A stretch of DNA of 64,000 nt from Bog-756 sp963777665 (GCA_963777665.1 CAVZRJ010000003.1:186001-250000); one strand, 5' to 3'. Positions 28,712-38,242 are shown, numbered from the stretch's first letter. Notes: a model not told the origin generated them from the sequence alone. Program-made: numbers and translations.

Positions 28712-29643
28712 GCGGGCCCCCCGAGACCGGGGGGCAGCGCGGCGGTTCCGTCCGGTGGCGCCTGCGGGTGGCCTACGACGGATCGGGCTACCGCGGCTTC
28801 GCGGTCCAGGAGGGTCAGGCCACGGTTGGCGGCGCCCTCGCCGGGGCACTGTCCCGGTTCGCCCGGGCCCCGGTCAGGCTGACCTGTGCCGGGCGGACCG
28901 ATGCCGGGGTGCACGCCCTCGACCAGGTCGTCCACTTCGACCTTCCGGCTGAGCGCTCGGCAACCCTGGACCCGGCCGCCATGGTCAAGTCCGTCAACCG
29001 CCAGGTGGGGCCGGCCATCGTGGTCCGGGTGGCGGAGATCGCCCCGGACGGCTTCGACGCACGTCGCTCCGCCACCGGTCGTCGCTACCGCTACCTGGTG
29101 GTCAACGCCCCGGTGGCCGACCCGCTCCTGGCGGGCCTGGCCTGGCACGTGGCCGACGCCCTCGACCTGCGGGCGATGACCGCGGCCTCCGACGCCCTGC
29201 TCGGCGAGCACGACTTCCGGGCCTTCTGCCGGCGGGTGCCGGGAACGTCGCCGGACGAGCCCATCCCTCGCCGGGTGCGAGACGCCCGGTGGACCGTGCT
29301 CGACGACCTGCCCCGGACCCGGACCGACGGCACCTCCGGCCGCCGGCTGCGCGGCGCCTCGAGTGCCACCGAGCGCGGGCCGGGCCTGCTCCCGGTGGTC
29401 GGGGACCTGCTGGCATTCGAGATCGAGGCAAACGCCTTCTGCCACCAGATGGTGCGATCGCTGGTGGGCACCCTGGTCGAGGTCGGACGGGGCCGGAGGC
29501 GCCCGCCGGAGATCCTCGAGATCCTCCGCTCGGCAGACCGGAACCAGGCCGCCCAGCCGGCCCCGCCCCACGCCCTCTCCCTGATGGCGGTCCGCTACGG
29601 GGGTGACCGGCTTGCCCCGGGGGAGACGCCCGACCTAGAGTGA
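28708..29643 (+). CDS. truA: tRNA pseudouridine(38-40) synthase
   Basis: TruA converts uridines 38-40 of the anticodon stem to pseudouridine. The 311-residue protein has the catalytic Asp in CAGRTDAGVHA, the upstream YDGSGYRGFAVQ motif and the C-terminal FCHQMVRSLVGTLVEVGRG. An Arg/Thr/Ser-rich insertion of about 30 residues lies before the last block. GTG at 28708 overlaps the rplQ stop (GTGA). The truA-rplM-rpsI order is common. Confidence 0.96.
   Translation: MSGPPETGGQRGGSVRWRLRVAYDGSGYRGFAVQEGQATVGGALAGALSRFARAPVRLTCAGRTDAGVHALDQVVHFDLPAERSATLDPAAMVKSVNRQVGPAIVVRVAEIAPDGFDARRSATGRRYRYLVVNAPVADPLLAGLAWHVADALDLRAMTAASDALLGEHDFRAFCRRVPGTSPDEPIPRRVRDARWTVLDDLPRTRTDGTSGRRLRGASSATERGPGLLPVVGDLLAFEIEANAFCHQMVRSLVGTLVEVGRGRRRPPEILEILRSADRNQAAQPAPPHALSLMAVRYGGDRLAPGETPDLE
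29612..29641 (+). promoter_or_regulatory. Candidate promoter of rplM-rpsI
   Basis: TTGCCC (29612-29617), an 18-base spacer and TAGAGT (29636-29641), overlapping the truA 3' end. The -35 box is identical to that of the str-operon promoter candidate. The leader to rplM would be about 135 bases. Confidence 0.5.
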
Positions 29644-29783
29644 TGGGTCGCCGGTCGGGCCGGGGAGGGAGGGCGCAACCGCTCGGCTGCACCCGTTCCC
29701 CCTGCACACCGCCCGTGCGTCGATGGCCGGTGCCCGCATCTGACGGCGCCCTGACGTCCGGCACCACCGAACAAGGACCACCC

Positions 29784-30251
29784 GTGCGCACCTACTCCCC
29801 GAAGCCCGCCGACATCACCCGTGCCTGGCACATCGTCGACGCCGACGGGCTGGTGCTCGGTCGCCTGGCCACCGAAGTGGCAAGCGTCCTGCGCGGCAAG
29901 CACAAGCCCACCTTCGCCCCCCACGTCGACACCGGCGACCACGTGATCGTGGTCAACACCGACAAGGTCGTCCTCACCTCGGGCAAAGGGGACACCAAGA
30001 TGGCCTACCGGCACAGCGGCTACCCGGGCGGTCTGACCGCGACCAGCTACACCGAGCTGATGACCGACCGGTCAGACGACGTGGTCCGCAACGCGGTCCG
30101 CGGAATGCTCCCGAAGAACCGGCTCGGCAGGCAGATGGTCACCAAGCTCAAGGTCTACCGCGGCGCGGAGCACCCCCACGCCGCCCAGGCCCCCGTACCC
30201 CTGGAGATCGCCGGGGCCCGTCGCACGGCCTCTGCCCGCAGCGGCGCCTAG
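29784..30251 (+). CDS. rplM: 50S ribosomal protein L13
   Basis: L13 is an early 50S assembly protein. GTG at 29784 (ACAAGGACC upstream) gives 155 residues beginning VRTYSPKPADITRAWHIVDA. Conserved VLGRLATEVASVLRGKHKP, GDHVIVVNTDKV and GMLPKNRLGRQM blocks are present. The frame is open upstream to the truA end, but that segment is not conserved. Forms a pair with rpsI. Confidence 0.97.
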   Translation: MRTYSPKPADITRAWHIVDADGLVLGRLATEVASVLRGKHKPTFAPHVDTGDHVIVVNTDKVVLTSGKGDTKMAYRHSGYPGGLTATSYTELMTDRSDDVVRNAVRGMLPKNRLGRQMVTKLKVYRGAEHPHAAQAPVPLEIAGARRTASARSGA

Positions 30252-30298
30252 CCGCTGCACCCACCAGGCTCCCACCCAGACGAACCGAGGATCACAAC

Positions 30299-30697
30299 GT
30301 GGCCACCGCCGCCCCCATCTGCCAGACGACCGGACGACGCAAGCAGGCGGTCGCCCGCGTGCGGATCCGCCCGGGACAGGGCGCCATCACCGTCAACGGG
30401 CACCGGCTCGAGGAGTACTTCACCTCGGCCACCCACCGGATGATCGTGACCGAGCCGTTGCGGCTCACCGACACGGTCGAGTCGTGGGACATCGACGTGT
30501 CCATCGACGGGGGCGGCGTCTCGGGGCAGGCCGGCGCGTTCCGCCTGGGGATCGCCCGGGCCCTCTGCGAGCTCGACCCGGAGCTGCGCCCGGCCCTCAA
30601 GAAGGCCGGATTCCTGACCCGTGACTCCCGGGAGAAGGAGTCCAAGAAGTACGGCCTGAAGAAGGCCCGTAAGGCTCCGCAGTACTCCAAGCGGTAG
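30299..30697 (+). CDS. rpsI: 30S ribosomal protein S9
   Basis: S9 contacts P-site tRNA through its C-terminal Ser-Lys-Arg tail, which is intact here (QYSKR). The 132-residue product has TTGRRKQAVARVRIRPG, the GGGVSGQAGAFRLGIARAL block and LTRDSREKESKKYGLKKAR. GTG at 30299, 47 bases after rplM. glmM begins four bases after its stop, so cell-wall precursor genes are probably read through from here. Confidence 0.98.
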   Translation: MATAAPICQTTGRRKQAVARVRIRPGQGAITVNGHRLEEYFTSATHRMIVTEPLRLTDTVESWDIDVSIDGGGVSGQAGAFRLGIARALCELDPELRPALKKAGFLTRDSREKESKKYGLKKARKAPQYSKR

Positions 30698-30701
30698 CTC
30701 G

Positions 30702-32069
30702 GTGACCCGGACCCGGTTCGGCACCGACGGTGTCCGCGGCATCGCCAACGTCGAGCTGACCCCGGAGCTGGTCCTCGCCCTCGGCAGGGCGGTGGCCCGG
30801 ACGATCACCGCCACCACCTTCCTGACCGGCCGGGACACCCGCAAGTCGGGTCCGATGCTGCAGGCCGCCCTCGGCGCGGGTCTGGCCAGCGAGGGTGCCG
30901 ACGTCGTTGACGTGGGGGTGCTGCCCACCCCGGCCCTGGCCTGGCTGTCCGCCCGGCGCGATCTCCCGGCCGCTGTCGTCTCGGCCTCGCACAACCCGTT
31001 CTCCGACAACGGGATCAAGCTCTTCGGCGCCGGCGGGATCAAGCTCAGCGCCGACACGGAGAGCGCCATCGAGGACGAGCTCGAGCGGGTGCTCGACCCG
31101 ACCACCAGGGGACCCCGCCGCCTGGAGGGTCACGGGGTGGGCACCGTAGGCAGCGAGCCCGATCTGGAGGGCGCCTACGTCGCGCACCTCGTCTCGGCGC
31201 TCGACGGCCGGACCCTGGACGGCCTGCGCCTGGTCGTGGACAGCGCCCACGGGGCCGCGTCGGGGCTGGCCGCCGAGGTGTTCGAACGCCTCGGCGCCGA
31301 GGTGGTGGCGATCGGCTGCGAGCCGGACGGTACCAACATCAACCTCGGTTGCGGATCGACCGCCACCGAGGCCCTGTCGAGCGCCGTCGTCGAGCACCGG
31401 GCCCACCTCGGATTGGCCCTGGACGGCGATGCGGACCGGCTCCTGGCGGTCGACGGGACCGGCGCCCTGGTCAACGGGGACGAGTTGCTGGCCCTCTTTG
31501 CGCTCGACCTCGCAGAACGCGGCCAGCTGGCGGGCAACACGGTGGTGGTCACGGTCATGACCAACCTCGGCTTCCGCCTGGCCATGGAAGAGCGGGGGAT
31601 CGTGGTCAAGGAGACCCCGGTGGGCGACCGTCACGTCCTGGCCGCCCTCGACAAGGACGGCTTCTCTCTCGGAGGGGAGCAGTCCGGGCACATCATCTTC
31701 CGACGGTTGGCCACCACCGGTGACGGCCTGCTGACCGGTCTCATCCTGGCCGACCTGATGTCCCGGAGCGGGAGCTCACTGGTCTCGCTCCTCGACGGCC
31801 TGGTCACCAGGGTTCCCCAGGTGCTGGTCAATGTGCCGGTTCCCAACACCGAGCTGCTCGAGCAGGCCGGCGCGGTCTGGTCCGCAGTGGAGGAGGAGCG
31901 GGCGGGACTGGGCGACTCCGGCCGGGTGGTGCTGCGCCCGAGCGGGACCGAGCCACTGGTCCGGGTCATGGTCGAGGCGACGGGCGACGGGGTTGCCGAG
32001 GCCGTGGCCGCCCGGCTCAGCACCCTGGTCGAGCACGAGCTGCGTTCTGCGGCGGCCACTCACGGCTGA
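30702..32069 (+). CDS. glmM: Phosphoglucosamine mutase
   Basis: GlmM interconverts glucosamine-6-P and glucosamine-1-P, a step to UDP-GlcNAc and peptidoglycan. The 455-residue protein has the catalytic phosphoserine loop SASHNPFSDNG (Ser at about residue 96), the Mg-binding DGDADR (about residue 242), the sugar loop GGEQSGHI and the phosphate loop RPSGTEPLVRVM. GTG at 30702, four bases after rpsI. glmS lies directly downstream, so both glucosamine-phosphate steps are adjacent. Confidence 0.97.
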   Translation: MTRTRFGTDGVRGIANVELTPELVLALGRAVARTITATTFLTGRDTRKSGPMLQAALGAGLASEGADVVDVGVLPTPALAWLSARRDLPAAVVSASHNPFSDNGIKLFGAGGIKLSADTESAIEDELERVLDPTTRGPRRLEGHGVGTVGSEPDLEGAYVAHLVSALDGRTLDGLRLVVDSAHGAASGLAAEVFERLGAEVVAIGCEPDGTNINLGCGSTATEALSSAVVEHRAHLGLALDGDADRLLAVDGTGALVNGDELLALFALDLAERGQLAGNTVVVTVMTNLGFRLAMEERGIVVKETPVGDRHVLAALDKDGFSLGGEQSGHIIFRRLATTGDGLLTGLILADLMSRSGSSLVSLLDGLVTRVPQVLVNVPVPNTELLEQAGAVWSAVEEERAGLGDSGRVVLRPSGTEPLVRVMVEATGDGVAEAVAARLSTLVEHELRSAAATHG

Positions 32070-32112
32070 CCGCCGCCCCATCCAGGTTGCTGCTCCGGGG
32101 CCCTCCTCCCAC

Positions 32113-32118
32113 TAGCGT
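32113..32118 (+). promoter_or_regulatory. Leaderless -10 box of glmS
   Basis: TAGCGT ends eight bases before the glmS ATG, so transcription would begin at or next to the start codon. No Shine-Dalgarno is present. The -35 region is weak. Confidence 0.45.
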
Positions 32119-32126
32119 TGCACCCC

Positions 32127-34004
32127 ATGTGCGGCATCATCGGGGTCACGAGGGGCACCGGCAGCCACCATGACGGCACCACGGTCCTCGATGTCCTGGT
32201 GGAGGGCATCGCCCGCCTCGAGTACCGCGGGTACGACTCCGCCGGTCTGGCACTCGTCGGCCCGACCGCGGCGGACGGGCTCTGGCGGGTCCGGGCAGCC
32301 GCCGGGACTCACTCCCTCGACGACCTGGTCAAACGCTGCGAGGATGCGCCCGAGTACCCGACCGCGGGGATCGGCCACACCCGGTGGGCCACCCACGGGC
32401 GACCCACCGAGGGGAACGCGCACCCCCATGTCGACTGCACCGGCAGGCTCGCCCTCGTCCACAACGGCATCATCGAGAACCACGTCGAGCTCTCCGACGG
32501 ACTCATCGCGGAGGGCCACCATCTCACCTCCGAGACCGACACCGAGGTGCTGACGCATCTCATCGAGTCCGAACTGGCGGCCAGGCCGGACGCCGGGCTG
32601 GCCGGGGCGGTGCGGGCCGCGCTCGGGCGGGTGCGCGGGGCGTTCGCGCTGGCGGTGATCCATGCCGACGACCCCGAGGTGGTGGTGGCCGCCCGACGGG
32701 TCTCACCGCTGGTGATGGGGCTCGCCGACCGGAGCGCCTTCCTGGCGTCGGACATCCCTGCCATCCTCGGGCTGACCCACGACTTCTTCCTCCTCGACGA
32801 CGACCAGGTCGCCGAGCTGCGTCCCGGCTCGATCCGGGTCACCGCCGCCGACGGCACGGCGGTCGACCCGGTCCCCCTGCACGTCGACTGGGACCTCGAC
32901 GCGGCCCGGAAGGACGGCTACGACGACTTCATGAGCAAGGAGATGCACGAGCAGCCGAGGGCGGTGGCCGACACCCTCCTCGACCGGCTCCTGCCCGACG
33001 GTTCACTCGTGCTCGACGAGGTCCGGATCACCGCCGAGGAGTTCCGCTCGATCAACAAGGTCTTCGTGGTCGCCTGCGGCAGCAGCTACCACGCCGGCCT
33101 GATGGCCAAGTACGCCATCGAACACTGGGCGCGACTCCCGGTGGAGATCGACATCGCGAGCGAGTTCCGCTACCGCCAACCCGTCCTCGACGAGCGCACC
33201 CTGGTGATCGGGGTGAGTCAGTCCGGCGAGACGGTCGACACCTTCCAGGCCATCCGTGAGGCCGGGCGGCTCGGGGCCAAGGTGCTGGTCATCACCAATG
33301 TCGTCGACTCCTCGATGGCGCGTGACAGCGACGCGGTGCTCTACACCCGGGCCGGACCCGAGATCGGCGTGGCGGCCACCAAGACCCACCTGGCCCAGAT
33401 CACCGCCCTCGAGATCCTCGCCCTCTACCTGGCCCAGGTACGGGAGACCCTCTCGCCGGCCACGGCCCGGGGTTTGCTGGCCAGCATGGGATCACTCCCC
33501 GAAAAGGTGGCCACCGCCCTCGGGCGCGCAGCCGACGTGGACGCGGTGGCCCGGGCCTACCGGGACTCGCCCTCCTTCCTCTTCCTCGGTCGCCAGGTCG
33601 GGTACCCGGTGGCCCTCGAAGGGGCGCTCAAGCTCAAGGAGCTCTCCTACCTGCGGGCCGAGGGGTTCCCGGCCGGCGAGCTCAAGCACGGCCCGATCGC
33701 CCTGGTCGAGCCCCGCACGGTGGTGGTCGGGGTCGCGACCCGGACACCGGTGTGGGAGAAGATGATGGCGAACGTGGCCGAGGTCGCCAGCCGCGGCGCC
33801 ACAGTGATCCTGGTGGCCGACGACGGGGACGAGGAGACCGCCCGCCACGCCGACGCGGTGCTCTGGGTTCCCGAGACCGAGTACCTCTTCGCCCCGATCG
33901 TGGACGTCGTCCCGCTCCAGCTCTTCGCCTACTCGCTGGCCCGTCTGCACGGTCTCGACGTCGACCGCCCGCGCAACCTGGCCAAGGTGGTCACCGTCGA
34001 GTGA
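32127..34004 (+). CDS. glmS: Glucosamine-6-phosphate synthase (isomerizing)
   Basis: GlmS makes glucosamine-6-P from fructose-6-P and glutamine. The start must be the ATG at 32127 because the catalytic cysteine has to follow the initiator Met (MCGIIGV); a TTG nine bases earlier would bury it. Length is 625 residues. The glutaminase domain has RWATHGRPTEGNAHPH; two SIS domains carry CGSSYHAGLMAKY, SQSGETVDT and KELSYLRAEGFPAGELKHGP; the C-terminus DRPRNLAKVVTVE is canonical. The 57-base upstream gap is too short for a glmS ribozyme. Confidence 0.98.
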   Translation: MCGIIGVTRGTGSHHDGTTVLDVLVEGIARLEYRGYDSAGLALVGPTAADGLWRVRAAAGTHSLDDLVKRCEDAPEYPTAGIGHTRWATHGRPTEGNAHPHVDCTGRLALVHNGIIENHVELSDGLIAEGHHLTSETDTEVLTHLIESELAARPDAGLAGAVRAALGRVRGAFALAVIHADDPEVVVAARRVSPLVMGLADRSAFLASDIPAILGLTHDFFLLDDDQVAELRPGSIRVTAADGTAVDPVPLHVDWDLDAARKDGYDDFMSKEMHEQPRAVADTLLDRLLPDGSLVLDEVRITAEEFRSINKVFVVACGSSYHAGLMAKYAIEHWARLPVEIDIASEFRYRQPVLDERTLVIGVSQSGETVDTFQAIREAGRLGAKVLVITNVVDSSMARDSDAVLYTRAGPEIGVAATKTHLAQITALEILALYLAQVRETLSPATARGLLASMGSLPEKVATALGRAADVDAVARAYRDSPSFLFLGRQVGYPVALEGALKLKELSYLRAEGFPAGELKHGPIALVEPRTVVVGVATRTPVWEKMMANVAEVASRGATVILVADDGDEETARHADAVLWVPETEYLFAPIVDVVPLQLFAYSLARLHGLDVDRPRNLAKVVTVE

Positions 34005-34483
34005 GCAGCCACGACCTCGCTGCCGCGCTCGACGCGGTGGCCGGGGAGGCGGCCCTCGACACCGCATGCCGGGCGCCCGGGGGGGTGTCCGGGATCGGGA
34101 TCGATGCGGTGGACCTCGAACGGTTCCGTGCGCTGCTCGGTCGGCGGCCGAACCTGGCGGGCCGCCTGTTCACCGACGCCGAGCGCACCTACGCGGGCGC
34201 CGCCGCAGACCCGGTGCCCCGGCTGGCCACCCGGTTCGCCGCCAAGGAGGCGGTGCTCAAGGCGCTCGGCGTGGGACTCGGCGCGTTCCGGTTCCACGAG
34301 GTCGAGGTGGTCCGCGAGGGACTCGACGCACCGTTCCTCGTCCTCCGGGGATCGGCCGCGATCCGTGCGGGACGCGCCGGTGTGTCGGGTTGGCACCTGT
34401 CCCTCACCCACACCGATCTGGTGGCGGTGGCCGTGGTGGTGGCGGTCGGGCGGCTGGGTCGCGCCGACCCACGGACGCCGTAA
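34001..34483 (+). CDS. acpS: Holo-[acyl-carrier-protein] synthase
   Basis: AcpS transfers 4'-phosphopantetheine to acyl carrier protein. GTG at 34001 overlaps the glmS stop (GTGA). The 160-residue product has the Mg-binding GIGIDAVDLERF, the RFAAKEAVLKALGVG motif and the C-terminal WHLSLTHTDLVAVAVVVA. About 28 N-terminal residues precede the AcpS fold, giving a length above the usual 120-130. A glmS-acpS-nnr-alr order is common in actinobacteria. Confidence 0.94.
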   Translation: MSSHDLAAALDAVAGEAALDTACRAPGGVSGIGIDAVDLERFRALLGRRPNLAGRLFTDAERTYAGAAADPVPRLATRFAAKEAVLKALGVGLGAFRFHEVEVVREGLDAPFLVLRGSAAIRAGRAGVSGWHLSLTHTDLVAVAVVVAVGRLGRADPRTP

Positions 34484-34486
34484 CGT
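34481..34486 (+). promoter_or_regulatory. Leaderless -10 box of the NAD(P)HX repair gene
   Basis: TAACGT overlaps the acpS stop and ends eight bases before the ATG at 34495. Same spacing as at glmS, the Nudix gene, the B12-binding gene and purN. Confidence 0.4.
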
Positions 34487-34494
34487 CGACGTCG

Positions 34495-35896
34495 ATGCAA
34501 CCGGTGCTCGCCATCGCCGAGATGCAGGCGGTCGACGCCCGCGCTCTGGCCTCGACCCCGCTCGACGAGCTCGTGGCACGCGCCGGCACCGCGGTGGCCC
34601 GCGCCGCGCTCGACCTGCTCGGCGGCGCCTACGGCCGGCGGGTGGTGGTCATCGCCGGGAAGGGCAACAACGGCGCCGACGGGCGGGTCGCGGCCGGGCT
34701 CCTTGCCGCCCGCGGAGCCCGGGTCCACCTGGTGGCGCCGGGTGACGTGGACCGCATCGGCGTCGACGGCCCCGGGGTGGACCTGGTGGTCGACGCTGCG
34801 TTCGGGACCGGCTTCCGGGGCAGCTACGACGCACCCGAGGTGGCCGGGGCCACCCCGGTGCTGGCTGTCGACATCCCCTCGGGGGTCGACGGCGACACGG
34901 GCGCGGCGCGCGGCCGGCCACTGGCTGCCACGCGGACGGTCACCTTCGTCGCGCTCAAGCCCGGTCTGGTCCAGGGTGACGGCGAGCGACTGGCCGGAAC
35001 GGTCAGCGTGGTCGACATCGGTCTTCCGGCCGGGGACGCCTCGATCGCCGTGCTCGGCGACGGCGACGTTGGCGCGCTGCGTCCCGCCCCGCGACGTCCA
35101 CGGCAACAAGTGGTCCGCCGCCGTCCTGGTGGTGGCCGGCTCACCGGGCATGACCGGGGCCGCCGCCCTCTGTGCCCGCGGCGCCTACCGGGCGGGGGCG
35201 GGGATGGTCCGGCTGGGGGTTCCCGGAGCGGACCTCGCCTGCAGCCCGTCCGCCGAGGCGGTCGGAGTGGCGCTGCCGGCAGAGGGGTGGGCCACCGCCG
35301 CGTTGGAGGAGGCCTCGCGCTGCCGGTCGGTGGTGGTCGGCCCGGGCATCGGCCGTGCCCCGGGCACCGCTGCGGAGGTCCGCCGACTGGTGGCCGAGTC
35401 GCCGGTGCCCGTCCTGGTCGACGCAGACGGATTGGCTGCGCTCGGCCCGATCGACCGGCAGCTCGCGGCGCGCGCCGCGGTCATCCTCACCCCCCACGAC
35501 GGTGAGTACGGGCAGCTGACCGGCGAGCGGCCCGGTCCCGACCGCATCGCCGGGGCTCGTCGCCTGGCCTCGGAGGGCGGCACGGTCGCGCTCCTGAAGG
35601 GGTCGACCACCGCGGTGGCCGACCCGTCGGGCCGGGTCCTGCTCGGTCGGTCGGGCACCCCGGCCCTGGCCACGGCAGGCACCGGCGACGTGCTGAGCGG
35701 GGTCATCGGTGCGCTGGTGGCCCGCGGTGTGGCCCCTCTCGAGGCCGCCGCCCTCGGGGCACACGTCCACGGGCGGGCCGGGGAGCTCGGCCGGGGAAGT
35801 GGCCTGCTCGCCTCCGACCTCCCCGAGCTGGTGGCCCGGGTGCTCTGCGGGAGCGGCCCGGCCGTTCACCGGGAACGGAGCGTCCGCGATGGCTGA
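34495..35896 (+). CDS. nnr: Bifunctional NAD(P)HX epimerase/dehydratase, one-base frame break
   Basis: This enzyme repairs hydrated NAD(P)H: the N-terminal domain epimerises NAD(P)HX and the C-terminal domain dehydrates it with ADP or ATP. The first part (MQPVLAIAEMQAVDARAL, GKGNNGADGRVAAGLLAA, DIPSGVDGDTG) reads from ATG 34495. The second (HGNKWSAAVLVVAGSPGMTG, ILTPHDGEYGQLTG, TAGTGDVLSGVIGAL) is in the frame one base later. Removing one C from the CCCC run at about 35093-35096 joins both into 466 residues. So the gene is either broken once or mis-sequenced; the dehydratase part alone lacks an obvious start. Stop overlaps alr. Confidence 0.9.
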
Positions 35897-37064
35897 GCGG
35901 TGGCGTCCGGCCTGGGCCGACATCGATCTGGACGCGGTGACCGCCAACGCCACCTTGCTGGCCGAGGTGGCCGGTCCCTCGGCCCTCTGCGCGGTGGTCA
36001 AGGCCGATGCGTACGGTCACGGGGCTGTTCCGGTCGCCCGGGCGGCTCTCGCCGGAAGGGCGACTTGGCTGGCCGTGGCCCTGGTCGAGGAGGGGGTGGT
36101 GCTGCGTGAGGCGGGCATCGACGCGCCCATCCTGCTGCTCTCCGAACCGCCGGTCGAGGCGATGGCAGAGGCCGTCGCCCGTCGGCTCGTCCCGACCCTC
36201 TACAGCCCGGAGGGGCTTGCCGGCCTGAGCCGGACCGCCGCCGGAGCCGGGGCCGGACCGGTGGACGTCCACCTCAAGGTCGACACCGGGATGCACCGGG
36301 TCGGGGCCGACTGCGCCGGTCTGGTCTCGCTGGCCGACCGCGTCGCCGCCGATCCGTTCGTCCGGTTGGGCGCGGCCTGGACCCACCTCGCCGTGGCCGA
36401 CGGTGCGGGCGCCGACGACCGAGCCTTCACCGACCTCCAACTCGACCGGTTCGCCGAGGCGCTGACCGCGCTGGCCGCGTCCGGTCACCACCCCCCGCTC
36501 ACCCACGTGGCCAACTCCGCCGGCGCCATCGGGTGGCCGTCCGCGCGCCGGGACCTGGTCCGGTGCGGCATCGCGCTCTACGGGGTGGCCCCGACCCCCG
36601 CCCTCGACGACGAGCTCGGCCGGGCCACCGGAGGCGGACGACTGCGGCCGGTCCTCTCCCTCCGGACGAGGGTCACCCACCTGCGCGACCTCGCGGCAGG
36701 GGAGCGCCCCTCCTACGGCCGCCGCCGGGCGCTGGCCGAGCGCTCGACGGTGGCGACCGCACCCATCGGCTACGCGGACGGCGTGCCCCGCCGGTTGTTC
36801 GAGGCTGGGGTCGAGGTGCTGGTGCGCGGGGTGCGGTGCCGGTTGGCCGGCACGGTCACCATGGACCAGATCATGATCGACTGTGGCCCGGTGGGCGCGA
36901 TTCCGGTCGAGGTCGGCGACGAGGTGGTCCTGCTCGGCGACCAGGGCGACCAGGTGGTGACCGCAGACGAGTGGGCCGGACTGCTCGGGACCATCAGCTA
37001 CGAGGTGCTCTGCGCGATCGGTCCGCGGGTGCCACGGCTCCCGCACGGCGGTCCCCGCGGCTGA
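35889..37064 (+). CDS. alr: Alanine racemase
   Basis: Alr makes D-alanine for peptidoglycan, using pyridoxal phosphate. The 391-residue protein has the PLP lysine in AVVKADAYGHGA (about residue 38), the substrate segment KVDTGMHRVGAD and the second catalytic tyrosine region near GTVTMDQIMIDCG, plus GYADGVPR. ATG at 35889 overlaps the end of the upstream gene by eight bases. Confidence 0.97.
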   Translation: MAERWRPAWADIDLDAVTANATLLAEVAGPSALCAVVKADAYGHGAVPVARAALAGRATWLAVALVEEGVVLREAGIDAPILLLSEPPVEAMAEAVARRLVPTLYSPEGLAGLSRTAAGAGAGPVDVHLKVDTGMHRVGADCAGLVSLADRVAADPFVRLGAAWTHLAVADGAGADDRAFTDLQLDRFAEALTALAASGHHPPLTHVANSAGAIGWPSARRDLVRCGIALYGVAPTPALDDELGRATGGGRLRPVLSLRTRVTHLRDLAAGERPSYGRRRALAERSTVATAPIGYADGVPRRLFEAGVEVLVRGVRCRLAGTVTMDQIMIDCGPVGAIPVEVGDEVVLLGDQGDQVVTADEWAGLLGTISYEVLCAIGPRVPRLPHGGPRG

Positions 37065-37133
37065 GCGCATCGGCGGCGCGGCCGGGCACTGCGCCGCTGA
37101 ACGGCCCCGGGGTGGCGCGTGCAAGGCGGGCGG

Positions 37134-37139
37134 TACGAT
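37134..37139 (+). promoter_or_regulatory. Leaderless -10 box of the uracil-DNA glycosylase
   Basis: TACGAT ends six bases before the GTG at 37146. No Shine-Dalgarno precedes that start. It lies in the 81-base gap after alr. Confidence 0.4.
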
Positions 37140-37145
37140 GCGCCG

Positions 37146-37715
37146 GTGGCCCCGGGCACCGAACTCGCTGAGCTCGCCGCGCAGGCCTCGGGGTGCACCC
37201 GCTGTCCGTTGGCCGGGACGCGTACCCAGGTGGTGTTCGGGGTGGGCGACCCCTCCGCGGACCTCATGTTCGTGGGTGAGGCTCCGGGCCGGGACGAGGA
37301 CCTGCAGGGGGAGCCGTTCGTCGGACGCTCCGGTCGCCTCCTCGACCGCCTGCTGGCCGAGGAGCTCGGCATCGACCGCAGCCAGGTCTACATCGCCAAC
37401 GTGATCAAGTGCCGGCCTCCCGACAACCGCGATCCGCGGCCCGAGGAGATCGCCGCGTGCCGGCCGTGGCTCGAGGCGCAGATCGACCACATCGCCCCGA
37501 AGGTGGTCGTCACACTCGGGAACTTCGCGACCAAGCTCATGCTCGGCACCGACAAGGGCATCACGACGCTGCGGGGCGCCTCATACCCGCTCGGGTCGGT
37601 GCAGCTCGTGCCCACGTTCCACCCCGCTGCCGCGCTGCGCTCCGGGGGGGTCGTGCTGGCCCAGATGCGCGCCGATCTCATCCGGGCCAAACAGCTGCTC
37701 GGGGCCGGGGCGTGA
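37146..37715 (+). CDS. Uracil-DNA glycosylase, family 4 (Fe-S)
   Basis: Family 4/5-type enzymes excise uracil from DNA and carry a [4Fe-4S] cluster. GTG at 37146 gives 189 residues. Two cysteines in GCTRCPLAGTRTQVV and two more in IKCRPPDNRDP and AACRPWL fit the cluster ligands. GEAPGRDEDLQGEPFVGRSG and the FHPAAALR motif are the uracil-binding and catalytic segments of family 4. It heads a tight run with tsaE-tsaB-rimI-tsaD (GTGA overlap with tsaE). Confidence 0.95.
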   Translation: MAPGTELAELAAQASGCTRCPLAGTRTQVVFGVGDPSADLMFVGEAPGRDEDLQGEPFVGRSGRLLDRLLAEELGIDRSQVYIANVIKCRPPDNRDPRPEEIAACRPWLEAQIDHIAPKVVVTLGNFATKLMLGTDKGITTLRGASYPLGSVQLVPTFHPAAALRSGGVVLAQMRADLIRAKQLLGAGA

Positions 37716-38242
37716 CCCGGACCGCCCCGAAGGTGCGCCCGCTGACCCTCACCTCCTCGTCGGCCGAGGAGACGCGGGCCCTCGCCGCGGCCCTGGCCGA
37801 CCACTGCCGGGCCGGCGACCTCGTCCTGCTGGCCGGCGACCTCGGTGCCGGGAAGACCACCTTCGTCCAGGGGTTCGGGCGGGCTCTCGGGATCGCCGAC
37901 CCGATCACCAGCCCGACCTTCACGCTGCTGCGGCACTACCCGGTCGCGGCCGGCCCGGCGGGGGTGCGCACCATGCTGCACGCGGACGTCTACCGCCTCG
38001 ACGGGCTCCGCGAGATCGAGGACCTCGGTCTCGCCGAGTTGCTGGAGGACGCCGGTGTGGCCCTGGTCGAGTGGGGGGACGTGGCCGGGCCCGTCTTCGG
38101 GGACGGCGCGCTCATGGTCCGGCTCGCTCCGGGCGGTGACGACGACCGCCGCACCGTCACCGTGTCCGACGAGGGGGGGGCCTGGGCCGGCCGGTGGGCG
38201 GCGCTCACCGAGGCGCTCGCCGCATGGCGGGAGCGGAGGTGA
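37712..38242 (+). CDS. tsaE: t6A biosynthesis ATPase TsaE
   Basis: TsaE is the ATPase that cycles the TsaBD complex making N6-threonylcarbamoyladenosine (t6A37) in tRNA. GTG at 37712 overlaps the upstream stop. The 176-residue product has Walker A GDLGAGKTTF, the SPTFTLL motif, HADVYRLDG and EWGD, all TsaE signatures. Partner genes tsaB and tsaD follow immediately. Confidence 0.96.
   Translation: MTRTAPKVRPLTLTSSSAEETRALAAALADHCRAGDLVLLAGDLGAGKTTFVQGFGRALGIADPITSPTFTLLRHYPVAAGPAGVRTMLHADVYRLDGLREIEDLGLAELLEDAGVALVEWGDVAGPVFGDGALMVRLAPGGDDDRRTVTVSDEGGAWAGRWAALTEALAAWRERR

Noticed and set aside
32070..32126. glmS ribozyme
   Set aside because: Only 57 bases separate glmM and glmS, too short for the ribozyme, and the start looks leaderless.
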